Shown one piece after another: positions 34,748 through 44,161 of a stretch of 64,000 bases of DNA; position 1 is the stretch's first letter; every line of letters begins with the position of its first letter. The notes below the pieces were generated by a model. The model did not search any database and was not told the DNA's origin. It was given only the letters and a program-made list of their open reading frames with translations. This stretch comes from Pseudomonas sp. SDI (lineage in GTDB: Bacteria; Pseudomonadota; Gammaproteobacteria; Pseudomonadales; Pseudomonadaceae): contig NZ_QETK01000011.1 in assembly GCF_003105155.1 (NCBI RefSeq), positions 1-64,000 on the forward strand. The letters run 5' to 3'. A program made the position numbers and the translations under genes.

Positions 34748-37700
34748 CTACCAGGCGTCGTAGTGCTGCAGGTAGGTCACGGAAAAGTCGCTGCCGGGAA
34801 ACTCGATCTTCAGTTGCGGCAGGACCACGCCACCGCAGGAACGACAGGTGTTGTAGCGGGTGAAGACCTGTAGGGTGGCGATGTCCTTTTGCGCAAAGGT
34901 TTCCTTGATGATCGTGGCGATCAGGCGTTCCGAATCGACTCGCCGATCATGCTCGACCACATGCAGCCTGTCGCTGCTGCGTAGCACCGGCAGGTCGGTG
35001 AAGTCCGGGTCTGGCGCGCGGCCGTGCATCAGCGCGCCAGCGTCGATGTAGGTCACATTGCCCAGGCGTCTGCTGGTCTGCCCAGGCAGGTGGGGCTTGA
35101 GGTGCAGGTTCTTGTACTTTTGCCCGCCGGACAGCGCGTAGACCACATAGTGCTCACCGGCCCTGGTGCGGATCGCGGCATACGCCAGGTTGCTGCCCTT
35201 GAGCTGCTGGCCGATGACCTCGGCGCTGGCTGTGGCGTTGCTGAGGCTAGAGAAGTTCAGGTGCGGCCATGGCACCTTGCCGGCATGAACGGGAAACAGG
35301 TTGTTGAGGATGCCGGCGATGTGCAGGCGCTCGGCTGATGAGCGCCCGCCCACCTGTTGCCAGTCGGGAATGATGGACTTGGCTTCCTCGATCAGGTTGA
35401 TCTGGCTGCTTTCCGAAGAAAGGATGTTTTCCGCAAAGTGCAGAAACCGGTTTTCTGCCTGGCTCGCGCTGCACCACTGCGCATAGCTCGCATAGTCCTT
35501 GCTGCCGGCCGAGTGCAGTACCCAGGTCTTAATGTCCGGGTCGTTCTTGTGCACGGCGACGTTGAACAGCAGCTTGGCAATGTTTTCCCGGTCCTTGAGG
35601 TTGTAAGGGCGTTCGGTGACAAAGCGGAACTGTTCGGACAGACGCAGGTATTCGTTGATTTCGCTGATATCGGTAACCGGAACGAAGGTAAGCCTGCCGG
35701 GGCCTTGCACGGCCTTGTAGAAATGCCCCGCGTCGACTTCGACATAGATGACGTTGCGGCCACCCGTCTCGTAGCGCACGCCGCGCAGGATGCGCTTGTC
35801 GGCAACGCCCGCGACGATACTGTCCAGTTCCACGGTCGGTATTTGCGGGTTGAGCAGTTTCGCCTTGTTTGCACTGGTGTCTGGCAACAAGCCGAACTTG
35901 CGTTTGTCCGACATGCGCCCGCTGATCTGCGGCAAGTAGCGTGGCTGCTCGGGCAGCCCTAGCACTGCGCGTTCCTCGGCGTTGAGCGGGATGATCTTCT
36001 TGTGGGGCGACAGGGTCGCGCGTCGGCGCCCCCTGGCGGGGATGATCTGGTAGTCCCATTTGCAGAACTTTTCCTCGTGAACGAACACGTCGAGGGTGCG
36101 CTCGGCGGTCTCTGCCGAGGCTGCGATCAGCCGCCGATCAAGATGGAACTCCCGGCATTCGAAGGCCAGGCCGGCCTCGCGGCCGAGGTTCAGCGAGCTG
36201 TCGACCGAAGGTAGACCCTCGATGGGGGTGCTGACCAGGCGGGTGAACGCGGAGCAGGGGTCAGGCTCGGTCAGCTCGCGTATCGGCCGGCAAAGCATGG
36301 TCTCTTCCTCGAGTGTCGACAGGTCGCCGACTGGCGCTTCGGACAACCGGGTCAGGCAACTGTCGCTGCGGGTGGTGTCTAGGCGATAGGTATGGCCATC
36401 GATACCGATGTCGTACACGCCCCGCCCCTTGTAGCGCAGGTGTACGACGCTCTCTGCCGGGAGCGCGATGCTGAGGGTGCCGCGGGGGGACAGCTCATAG
36501 GCGATATGGGCCGGGTAGCTGCCTGCGCCGAGCCAGTTGGCGTGGCTCAGTGCTGTAAGCGTCGAAGGTTCCGCAGGTGAAACGGGCACCAGCAGCGGGC
36601 CGAAAGGTTTGTTGCTGTGCGGGTCGAGTAACCGGTAGCTGGAACGTTCGGCCGTGGCCAGGTTGTGCACCAGCACATTCGCGGTTGCGTCGACGTTGGC
36701 CAGCGTCTGTAGCTCATGCAGGTCGAGCCAGTCATGCAATGCCGCCGGCGGTAGGCAGTATTTGCCATCGCCGGTCAGGCGCAGCAACGGGAGTTTGTGC
36801 AGCAGCCTGTTGAGCCAGGTGCCGCTGAGGTCTTTCAGCAGCGTCCAGGTATTGCGCGACAGCCAGAAGAAGCCGCGTGCCAGGTCCTTGAATATCATTG
36901 CCGGGCTCTGTCGGGCGAGGCCCAGAACCAGTTCGCCGAGGGCGCCGGTCATCGCGCTGCACGTGGCGCTAAAGGTCAGTTTGCCGGCTTTTTTGACAAT
37001 GTTGAGGATGGAGCGGGCAAATACCCCGGTGGGAATCAGCACGGCCAGGGTGTCCACCACGCAGCCGGCAATCACGCCGACAGAGTGATCGCCGTCGGCC
37101 AGGTCGTTGATGCAGCCGTAAAGCGGCAGCAGTAGGCGGGCGATGAGGGTGCCGACCTGTTTGTCCTGGTTGTTCAGTTCTTCCCAGGTGGTGGGGTGGG
37201 TATGGGCTTGCCGAAGTGTTGTCAGCGGCGTCTCGTACAGGTGAGCGGCTGCAGCCTTTGCCAGCGTCAGCAGAAACGCGCGCTCATCCTGTTCGGCGCC
37301 ATATACCTGCGTGGCGGCAGGTATCAGTGTGCCCTTGAGCGGGGTGTTGAACGGCTGGCGGCGCGAAGGGGTTCCTGTCAGGTAGGCATCGCTGTCGAAG
37401 GGGAGTAAGGGGGTCTGCCGCGCCCGGCGCTTGGCGTCCTCATACCGTTGCAGGCGTGCGATGGTTTCGCCGAGGTTACCGCTAAAGCCGCCAGTGGGCT
37501 CCACCCTGTAGTGGAACTGCTGCTGGCAAGGCCGGACGATGCCGGCGCCCGGGATGATCTCGAAGTAATGTTCGGAGGCCGCGTTGTGTTCGTCGAAGTC
37601 CTCTCGGTGGTCACCGCTCAGGCAGCGGAGGAGCAGGCCGTTGTCGCTGGTTTTGCTGGCAAAGGTCACCAGGTTGGCTTCGCAGGTGGCGGCATGCAGG

Positions 37701-40030
37701 CGGGCGCGATGGCGTGCCGGCAGTTCCTCGAGCAGGCGCCCGATGATGCGACTGTTGGTATGCAGCCAGCTGGCCTGGTAGGCGCGGAACGCGCTGTCGT
37801 AGAGCTCAGGCACCGTCGGCAATCCGGTCCGGTAGATGTCGCCCATGGTGACCAGTTGCAGCAGGTTCATGGTGATGGGCGGCGGGCTGGGCGAGCCATA
37901 GTCGCCGCTGCTGCCGGGGATTGACCGGACGAAGTCCCAGGCATAGCGTGAGGACTTCTCCAGGCCGCAGCGTTGCAGGTAGGCCCATGTCTCATGGCCG
38001 GTAATGCGCTTGTTCCAGTAGACCCGGTTAACGCCGGCCTGGCTCAGTTGTTCTTCGGCCAGACGCTGGCGATCCGGTACGCTCGCACTCAGTTGTTTGG
38101 CATCACTGGAGAATGCCTCCTGCTGCCGTTTGAGGAAGGCGAGCGCGGCCTCGATCTGTGTGCTGCTGGCGGTGTGCAGGTCGCGTTCGGCCACGCTGCC
38201 GATCGCGTCGTGCGCGATGGCGTAGCGCAGGGCCGGGATGATCAGCGTCTGGCTCCAAAGCCGGCGGATCTCCGGGTCCTGGCTGCTGCTCAGTGCTCGC
38301 GGCAAGGCAACCAGTTCATCAAACACGGCGTGGCAGGCCGCGCCCGGCAAAATGGCTTCGAGTAGCCTGGCGCCATGGATCAAGGCAACGCTTTGCAGGG
38401 AGCGGCCATAGTAGAGCCAGCCAGGCACCCGGTTGACCAGCAGCTCCGGAGCCATGTCGCGCAGCAGCAGGTATTCGAGCAGGCGGGCGGCGGCGGGCGA
38501 AATGCCCGGGTTGCGCTCGACGATTTCCCGGTCGATCTGCTCCAGCAGTTCCTGGTGGCTGAGTTCGGTCGCCCAGCGGTCGCGAAAGTCCCGTGCGATC
38601 GAACGCGCCGAGCGCTGCCAGGGGCCGAGAAAGCGCTCGCTGATCGCTCGTGCGGCCAGCGCCTGGGTGGCGCGCGGGGAGGTGGCCTGGTCATGATCGC
38701 CAGCGTACCAGCCAACCTTGCGCAGCAAGGGCTGGAACAGCGGGACGAAATGGCAGGACTGCATCATCGCTTGCCAGGCCTCATGAGCCGGGACGCGCAG
38801 TTGCTGGTTGCCGCTGCTGGTTTCGCAGAGCAGCGTCAGGCCGATCGCGCCGAACAGGTCGTCGGGCGAGGTGTACGGGCACCACTCGGCAAATGCCGGG
38901 AGCTGCTCGCACAGCCTTTGGGCACTCGATAACGGTTCGAGGGGTGGGGCGCTCTGTTGCGCTGTATTTGTCAGCAGCAGCGAACCCAGCCGCAGGCAGC
39001 ACTGGCTGCTCAGTTGCGGGTGCCGCCGGATCAACTGGGTGGCGAAGGAGAAGGCTTGTACTTCAGGCGCCTGGGCGGCCATGTGCAGGGCCAGTGCCAG
39101 CCAGGGCTCGTCGTTGGCGCCCAGGGTGGCGAGGGCAAGCCGGGTGAACAACTGGCGGCAGGTGGTCGCGTCCAGGGAGGGGCTCCACTCGATCTGCCGC
39201 GCTTGCCCGACCGGCTCATTGCCGAGGCTGGCCAGGATCAACTGGTGGATGAACTGCTGGGTCGCTTCGGCGGGCAATTGCCGGGCCAGCGAATCGGCCA
39301 GCGGTCTGTCGCGATAGTCGGCTGCGCTGGGCAGCAGGCGTTCGATCACGCTTGCCAGTGCGGCCAGTGCGTTCTGTGGTGGGTTCGGTTCGCAGCGGCT
39401 CAGTCCGTGCTGCAAGGCGCCGATGGGGCAGTGTGTCAGCCACTCTGCAGCGGCCTCCCAGTGCAGGCCGTGCTTGAATTGCAACATCCACATCTGCAGG
39501 TCTTCGGGAACCGGTTCAAGCAAGCTGCCCAGTTCGGAGAATTCACCTGTACCAAGCCGCGAGGCTTGATTGCTTAGGGGGGACGTCCGGTAGAGCAAGT
39601 CTTCAAGCTGGAGCCGGGCTTCAGGCGAGGTGATCGGCGCATCGTCGATCCAGGCCAGGCGGGCAAAAAACGCATGTACCAGGCGCGGTTCGATAGCCTG
39701 CGGAGCAACTTCCAGTAGCTCGGCAATCAATTCATGGGTGGCGCGACTGCAATACAGGTCGAGCAGTTTGCGCGACGGTACATCGGCGTTGCCAGGGAAC
39801 GTGATATCGTCGCCGAGCAAGTACCGAAGTGTCAGGCGTGCTGCCTGGAAATATAGATACGCTGAGGCAGGGGCGCTGGCAGGTATGTCCGGAGTCGCAG
39901 GAATAGTGTGATCGAGTGTGTTGTCAGACTCGGCACTTATCGACACGGCAATTAACACTTGAGCAAGGAACGTTTCATCGCTCAGTTGCATTAAGCGGGT
40001 ATGCAGAAGCGTGGGTTTTGAAGGGGACAT
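34748..40030 (-). CDS. Giant toxin-like protein with C-terminal nucleic-acid deaminase-type domain
   Basis: A 1760-residue protein with no signal peptide and no PAAR, RHS or haemagglutinin repeat that I can see. Residues 1 to about 950 are helical and unrecognised, apart from a DIYRTGLPTVPELYDSAFRA-type segment reminiscent of large Pseudomonas dermonecrotic-toxin-domain proteins. A hydrophobic stretch at about 980-1040 (IAGCVVDTLAVLIPTGVFA) could be membrane-inserting. The last about 140 residues show a deaminase toxin pattern: a YVVYALSGGQKY strand, D1699-S1700-E1701 in the first catalytic helix, and C1729-R-S-C1732 followed by GGVVLPQLKIEFPG, as in the BURPS668_1122-type family. Asp stands where most deaminases have His, and Thr where PCxxC has Pro. 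GC looks slightly lower than the neighbours. No adjacent immunity gene is seen. Confidence 0.75.
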   Translation of the reverse strand: MSPSKPTLLHTRLMQLSDETFLAQVLIAVSISAESDNTLDHTIPATPDIPASAPASAYLYFQAARLTLRYLLGDDITFPGNADVPSRKLLDLYCSRATHELIAELLEVAPQAIEPRLVHAFFARLAWIDDAPITSPEARLQLEDLLYRTSPLSNQASRLGTGEFSELGSLLEPVPEDLQMWMLQFKHGLHWEAAAEWLTHCPIGALQHGLSRCEPNPPQNALAALASVIERLLPSAADYRDRPLADSLARQLPAEATQQFIHQLILASLGNEPVGQARQIEWSPSLDATTCRQLFTRLALATLGANDEPWLALALHMAAQAPEVQAFSFATQLIRRHPQLSSQCCLRLGSLLLTNTAQQSAPPLEPLSSAQRLCEQLPAFAEWCPYTSPDDLFGAIGLTLLCETSSGNQQLRVPAHEAWQAMMQSCHFVPLFQPLLRKVGWYAGDHDQATSPRATQALAARAISERFLGPWQRSARSIARDFRDRWATELSHQELLEQIDREIVERNPGISPAAARLLEYLLLRDMAPELLVNRVPGWLYYGRSLQSVALIHGARLLEAILPGAACHAVFDELVALPRALSSSQDPEIRRLWSQTLIIPALRYAIAHDAIGSVAERDLHTASSTQIEAALAFLKRQQEAFSSDAKQLSASVPDRQRLAEEQLSQAGVNRVYWNKRITGHETWAYLQRCGLEKSSRYAWDFVRSIPGSSGDYGSPSPPPITMNLLQLVTMGDIYRTGLPTVPELYDSAFRAYQASWLHTNSRIIGRLLEELPARHRARLHAATCEANLVTFASKTSDNGLLLRCLSGDHREDFDEHNAASEHYFEIIPGAGIVRPCQQQFHYRVEPTGGFSGNLGETIARLQRYEDAKRRARQTPLLPFDSDAYLTGTPSRRQPFNTPLKGTLIPAATQVYGAEQDERAFLLTLAKAAAAHLYETPLTTLRQAHTHPTTWEELNNQDKQVGTLIARLLLPLYGCINDLADGDHSVGVIAGCVVDTLAVLIPTGVFARSILNIVKKAGKLTFSATCSAMTGALGELVLGLARQSPAMIFKDLARGFFWLSRNTWTLLKDLSGTWLNRLLHKLPLLRLTGDGKYCLPPAALHDWLDLHELQTLANVDATANVLVHNLATAERSSYRLLDPHSNKPFGPLLVPVSPAEPSTLTALSHANWLGAGSYPAHIAYELSPRGTLSIALPAESVVHLRYKGRGVYDIGIDGHTYRLDTTRSDSCLTRLSEAPVGDLSTLEEETMLCRPIRELTEPDPCSAFTRLVSTPIEGLPSVDSSLNLGREAGLAFECREFHLDRRLIAASAETAERTLDVFVHEEKFCKWDYQIIPARGRRRATLSPHKKIIPLNAEERAVLGLPEQPRYLPQISGRMSDKRKFGLLPDTSANKAKLLNPQIPTVELDSIVAGVADKRILRGVRYETGGRNVIYVEVDAGHFYKAVQGPGRLTFVPVTDISEINEYLRLSEQFRFVTERPYNLKDRENIAKLLFNVAVHKNDPDIKTWVLHSAGSKDYASYAQWCSASQAENRFLHFAENILSSESSQINLIEEAKSIIPDWQQVGGRSSAERLHIAGILNNLFPVHAGKVPWPHLNFSSLSNATASAEVIGQQLKGSNLAYAAIRTRAGEHYVVYALSGGQKYKNLHLKPHLPGQTSRRLGNVTYIDAGALMHGRAPDPDFTDLPVLRSSDRLHVVEHDRRVDSERLIATIIKETFAQKDIATLQVFTRYNTCRSCGGVVLPQLKIEFPGSDFSVTYLQHYDAW

Positions 40031-40148
40031 TCGCCTGGGCTCGTGCTGCGGGAGAGCGGGCGAGTATTACGAGCGGGGCGTGGTCGCAGGCGCTAGATAT
40101 TTACGCCGCGCTTCGTGCGGACGGGCAGGAAGCGCAGGCCTTGAGGGA

Positions 40149-40409
40149 TCAGCCGTTAGAGCAGCCGTTGCCCATGACGCGGTATTCGAGGATGTGTTTC
40201 TGGCCCTGCGAATCTTCGTAGGTCATGCGGGCCGGAACCACTTCGCAGACATTCGGGATTTCGCTCATGGAAATGACTTTGGCGATATCCAGATGTTGCG
40301 AGTAACTGTACTGTTCAACCGGAATCTGCTCGGCCGACGTATTTGCAACTTCATCGGCCAGGGCCGAAGCGCAAACAGTACCGAGTACCAATGCCAGTAA
40401 AGCTTTCAT
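40149..40409 (-). CDS. DUF2790 family small periplasmic protein
   Basis: An 86-residue protein with a signal peptide (MKALLALVLGTVCASALA, residues 1-18). The mature part has the DUF2790 signature: YSQHLDIAKVISMSEIP, then CEVVPARMTYEDSQG and a C-terminal EYRVMGNGCSN, with two cysteines that could form a disulphide in the periplasm. Function is unknown; such proteins are numerous in Pseudomonas and some respond to metals. It lies 118 bp upstream of the giant gene on the same strand, but nothing links them apart from position. Confidence 0.88.
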   Translation of the reverse strand: MKALLALVLGTVCASALADEVANTSAEQIPVEQYSYSQHLDIAKVISMSEIPNVCEVVPARMTYEDSQGQKHILEYRVMGNGCSNG

Positions 40410-40826
40410 CTTTAATTTACCTGTCTAAGGTCGTAAGGGGCACGCAGTGCTTATGACGCTGCGTGTAAATCACGGTGTCGTTGGTGTGTGCACGCTATTA
40501 ACAACTAATTGCCTTCGTGGGGGCTGTTGCGGAAGTTGATCGCGTTGCCGTTGCTGGCGAGGTGAATTTTAGGCAGCCGGGTCCGGCTGAAACAGAGTGG
40601 GTTTTGATAAACACTGTTGGCAGAAACTGTAACAATCGTGGTTTTTGCCCGGGGGGAAATTAATTTTTCTGCCGATTCCGATCTGAGACGCCCGTCCTAG
40701 AGCTGGTGTTCTAGAGGGGTGGGCGAAAAGTCGCAGCTGTTACTACCAACGTCGAATGGTCTTTATCGCTCTGGTACAGTTAAAACGAGGTCATACAAAA
40801 ACAACTATTACACCGAGGTAACAAAG
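40410..40826. other. Divergent promoter region of DUF2790 gene and acsA
   Basis: A 417-bp gap with no gene. It is AT-richer than average and must hold both promoters. No convincing sigma54 (-24/-12) element or known operator was found by eye. Confidence 0.5.
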
Positions 40827-42788
40827 ATGAGTGCGGCTCCCCTGTATCCCGTTCGTCCCGAGGTTGCGGCCACCACGCTGACTGACGAGGCGACCTACAA
40901 GGCCATGTACCAGCAGTCGGTGATCAACCCGGACGGCTTCTGGCGCGAGCAAGCGCAGCGCCTCGACTGGATCAAGCCCTTCACCAAGGTCAAACAGACC
41001 TCCTTCGACGATCACCATGTCGATATCAAGTGGTTTGCCGACGGCACTCTGAACGTTTCCTACAACTGCCTGGACCGTCACCTGGCCGAGCGTGGCGATC
41101 AACTGGCAATCATCTGGGAAGGCGACGACCCTTCCGAGCACCGCAACATTACCTACCGCGAGCTGCACGAGCAGGTCTGCAAATTCGCTAACGCCTTGCG
41201 TGGTCAGGATGTGCACCGCGGTGACGTGGTCACCATCTACATGCCGATGATCCCCGAGGCTGTGGTGGCGATGTTGGCCTGTGCCCGCATCGGTGCGATC
41301 CACTCGGTGGTATTCGGTGGCTTCTCGCCGGAAGCCCTGGCCGGGCGCATCATCGACTGCAAGTCGAAAATCGTCATTACCGCCGACGAAGGCCTGCGTG
41401 GCGGTCGCCGCACTGCCCTGAAAGCCAATGTCGACCTGGCGCTGACCAACCCGGAAACCAGCAGCGTGCAGAAGATCATCGTCTGCAAGCGCACCGGTGG
41501 CGACATCGCCTGGCACCAGCACCGCGACATCTGGTACGAAGACCTGATGAAGGTTGCTTCCAGCCATTGCGCGCCCAAAGAGATGGGCGCCGAAGAAGCG
41601 CTGTTCATCCTCTACACTTCCGGTTCCACCGGTAAGCCGAAGGGGGTGCTGCACACCACCGGCGGTTACTTGGTGTATGCCGCGCTGACCCATGAGCGGG
41701 TGTTCGACTACCGTCCGGGCGAAGTCTACTGGTGCACCGCCGATGTCGGCTGGGTGACCGGCCACAGTTATATTGTCTACGGCCCGCTGGCTAATGGCGC
41801 GACCACGCTGTTGTTCGAAGGCGTGCCGAACTACCCGGACATCACCCGCGTGTCGAAGATCGTCGACAAGCACAAGGTCAATATCCTCTACACCGCGCCG
41901 ACCGCGATCCGCGCGATGATGGCCGAAGGGCAGGCGGCGGTTGCCGGTGCCGACGGTTCAAGTCTGCGTCTGCTCGGCTCGGTGGGTGAGCCGATCAACC
42001 CGGAAGCCTGGAACTGGTACTACAAGACTGTCGGCAAGGAGCGTTGCCCGATTGTCGACACCTGGTGGCAGACCGAAACCGGTGGTGTGCTGATCAGCCC
42101 GCTGCCAGGCGCGACCGCGCTCAAGCCTGGCTCGGCGACCCGGCCGTTCTTCGGTGTGGTGCCGGCGCTGGTGGATAACCTCGGCAACCTGATCGACGGT
42201 GCGGCCGAAGGTAACCTGGTGATCCTCGATTCGTGGCCGGGCCAGTCGCGTTCGCTGTTTGGCGATCACGACCGCTTCGTCGATACCTACTTCAAGACCT
42301 TCCGTGGCATGTACTTCACCGGCGACGGTGCCCGTCGCGACGAGGACGGCTACTACTGGATCACCGGCCGGGTCGACGACGTGCTCAACGTGTCGGGCCA
42401 CCGTATGGGCACTGCCGAGATCGAGAGCGCGATGGTTGCCCACCCGAAAGTCGCCGAGGCGGCGGTAGTGGGTGTGCCGCACGACATCAAGGGGCAGGGC
42501 ATCTATGTCTACGTGACCCTCAATGGTGGCGAGGAGCCGAGCGAGGCGCTGCGCCTGGAGCTGAAGAACTGGGTGCGCAAGGAGATCGGTCCGATTGCTT
42601 CGCCGGATGTCATTCAGTGGGCCCCGGGGCTGCCGAAGACCCGTTCGGGCAAGATCATGCGGCGCATCCTGCGCAAGATCGCGACCGCCGAGTACGACGG
42701 CCTGGGCGATATCTCGACGCTGGCGGATCCAGGGGTGGTGCAACACCTGATCGACACGCACAAGGATATGGAGAAGGCGTCGGCCTAA
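40827..42788 (+). CDS. acsA: Acetyl-CoA synthetase
   Basis: A 653-residue AMP-forming acetate-CoA ligase that activates acetate for the TCA and glyoxylate cycles. It shows the P-loop-like [19 protein letters not shown] motif, the WWQTETGG motif, the [13 protein letters not shown] hinge and the catalytic Lys609 in PKTRSGK, the residue known to be acetylated in Salmonella Acs. Length is normal. The start at 40827 (MSAAPLYPV) follows GAGGTAACAAAG. The gene is single and ends at two hairpins. Confidence 0.97.
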   Translation: MSAAPLYPVRPEVAATTLTDEATYKAMYQQSVINPDGFWREQAQRLDWIKPFTKVKQTSFDDHHVDIKWFADGTLNVSYNCLDRHLAERGDQLAIIWEGDDPSEHRNITYRELHEQVCKFANALRGQDVHRGDVVTIYMPMIPEAVVAMLACARIGAIHSVVFGGFSPEALAGRIIDCKSKIVITADEGLRGGRRTALKANVDLALTNPETSSVQKIIVCKRTGGDIAWHQHRDIWYEDLMKVASSHCAPKEMGAEEALFILYTSGSTGKPKGVLHTTGGYLVYAALTHERVFDYRPGEVYWCTADVGWVTGHSYIVYGPLANGATTLLFEGVPNYPDITRVSKIVDKHKVNILYTAPTAIRAMMAEGQAAVAGADGSSLRLLGSVGEPINPEAWNWYYKTVGKERCPIVDTWWQTETGGVLISPLPGATALKPGSATRPFFGVVPALVDNLGNLIDGAAEGNLVILDSWPGQSRSLFGDHDRFVDTYFKTFRGMYFTGDGARRDEDGYYWITGRVDDVLNVSGHRMGTAEIESAMVAHPKVAEAAVVGVPHDIKGQGIYVYVTLNGGEEPSEALRLELKNWVRKEIGPIASPDVIQWAPGLPKTRSGKIMRRILRKIATAEYDGLGDISTLADPGVVQHLIDTHKDMEKASA

Positions 42789-42798
42789 AAAAAGCATC

Positions 42799-42874
42799 GC
42801 GGGACGACTCGTCCCGCCATTGCGTTCAATGCCAAGGCCCCGCCTGACCCCGTCAGCGGGGCCTTGGGCGTTTT
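42799..42874 (+). terminator. Double hairpin terminator of acsA
   Basis: First hairpin GCGGGAC/GTCCCGC (42799-42805 with 42811-42817). The second and stronger is CAAGGCCCCGC/GCGGGGCCTTG (42833-42843 with 42856-42866, 11 bp), followed by GGCGTTTTG. Confidence 0.85.
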
Positions 42875-43054
42875 GTTACCCGACATTCATCGGTAACCCT
42901 TTTCCGGCTAAAAACGGGGCAAAGGGAAACGCTGTCGCCCATTTTTAGGGCAGATCCCACAGCAATTTTAACCTGCTTAAACGCTGCGCTTGCCGGATCA
43001 TAAGGCTTTGCCAATAATAGGCCCGGTTATTGCTTCACTGATAGGTTATTTGTC

Positions 43055-43162
43055 TGTCGCTTTTGCATATCTTGCGAAAGCTGTCAATATCTCCGGGCTG
43101 TACTTCCTGCGCTTCTGTAACTAGTTGTCGCATTGAAGAAATATCGGCTTCGGAGCTGTCGC
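43055..43162 (+). promoter_or_regulatory. ArgR-like half-sites upstream of aotJ
   Basis: Three TGTCGC motifs (43055-43060, 43126-43131, 43157-43162) lie in the 410-bp region before aotJ. The middle one is TGTCGC-N8-AA, the full P. aeruginosa ArgR half-site pattern (from memory); the others lack the AA. The last is 125 bp before the start codon. A -10-like element is not clear. Confidence 0.5.
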
Positions 43163-43286
43163 TAAAATGCCGATCACTCGCTCGTGGCGTACCGACCTTC
43201 TCGGGGCCGCGCAGTTCGCGTTGTACCCATTCGCATATCGGGCAGTCGTCCTGCCTCGTATTGCCCTTTACCGATGGAGTTCCCAG

Positions 43287-44072
43287 ATGAAGAAACTCGC
43301 ACTGCTTGGCGCACTGGCGCTGTCCGTGTTTTCCCTGGCTTCGCTGGCTGATGAGAAACCGCTGAAAATCGGGATCGAGGCTGCCTACCCACCGTTCGCC
43401 TCGAAAGCCCCGGACGGCAGTATCGTCGGTTTCGACTACGACATCGGCAACGCCCTGTGCGAAGAGATGAAGGTCAAGTGCACCTGGGTCGAGCAAGAGT
43501 TCGACGGCCTGATCCCGGCGCTGAAAGTGCGCAAGATCGACGCCATCCTGTCGTCCATGTCGATCACCGACGACCGCAAGAAGTCGGTCGACTTCACGGG
43601 CAAGTACTACCTGACCCCAGCGCGCCTGGTGATGAAGGAAGGCACCGCCGTCAGCGACAGCCTGGCTGAACTCAAAGGCAAGAAGATCGGCGTGCAGCGT
43701 GGTTCGATCCACGACCGCTTCGCCAAGGAAGTGCTGGCCCCGCAAGGCGCCACTATCGTTCCTTACGGCACCCAGAACGAAATCTACCTGGACGTCGCTG
43801 CTGGTCGCCTGGATGGCACCGTTGCCGATGCTACCCTTCTGGAAGACGGTTTCCTGAAAACCGATGCCGGCAAAGGCTACGCCTTCGTCGGCCCGTCGTT
43901 CACCGACGTGAAATACTTCGGCGACGGCGTCGGTATCGCCGTACGTAAAGGCGACAAGGAAAACCTGGACCGCATCAACGCGGCCATCGCGGCCATCCGC
44001 GCCAATGGCAAGTACAAGGCGATCCAGGACAAGTACTTCAACTTCGACATCTACGGCCCAGAAGCCAAGTAA
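43287..44072 (+). CDS. aotJ: Arginine/ornithine-binding periplasmic protein
   Basis: A 261-residue solute-binding protein of the Lys/Arg/Ornithine (HisJ/ArgT) class. The signal peptide covers residues 1 to about 21 (ending SLA). The mature chain has the typical [20 protein letters not shown] opening, the [20 protein letters not shown] ligand-site segment and [13 protein letters not shown]. It feeds the AotQ-AotM-AotP importer encoded immediately downstream. A 14-kb block of arginine genes follows. An in-frame start at 43167 would spoil the signal peptide. Confidence 0.93.
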   Translation: MKKLALLGALALSVFSLASLADEKPLKIGIEAAYPPFASKAPDGSIVGFDYDIGNALCEEMKVKCTWVEQEFDGLIPALKVRKIDAILSSMSITDDRKKSVDFTGKYYLTPARLVMKEGTAVSDSLAELKGKKIGVQRGSIHDRFAKEVLAPQGATIVPYGTQNEIYLDVAAGRLDGTVADATLLEDGFLKTDAGKGYAFVGPSFTDVKYFGDGVGIAVRKGDKENLDRINAAIAAIRANGKYKAIQDKYFNFDIYGPEAK

Positions 44073-44092
44073 ATCGTCGTCGTTTCACCTGT

Positions 44093-44136
44093 AAATGGTG
44101 CAAGCAGCAGAGACTCTGAGGTTTGCACCATTTTTT
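44093..44136 (+). terminator. Attenuating hairpin between aotJ and aotQ
   Basis: Perfect 11-bp stem AAATGGTGCAA/TTGCACCATTT (44093-44103 with 44123-44133), 19-nt loop, and further T residues. Placed just after the binding-protein gene, it can give excess AotJ over the membrane subunits, a common arrangement in ABC importer operons. Confidence 0.8.
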
Positions 44137-44161
44137 CATCCCTAAGGTCGAGGACCTCAAC

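Noticed and set aside
34748..40030. Prophage or insertion sequence carrying the giant gene
   Set aside because: No integrase, transposase, terminal inverted repeat or direct repeat is visible at either boundary.
40149..40409. DUF2790 gene as immunity gene of the deaminase-type toxin
   Set aside because: It is upstream of the toxin, is exported by its signal peptide, and belongs to a family common without such toxins.
43167..43286. Longer N-terminus for aotJ
   Set aside because: It would put 40 unconserved residues before the clear signal peptide starting at 43287.
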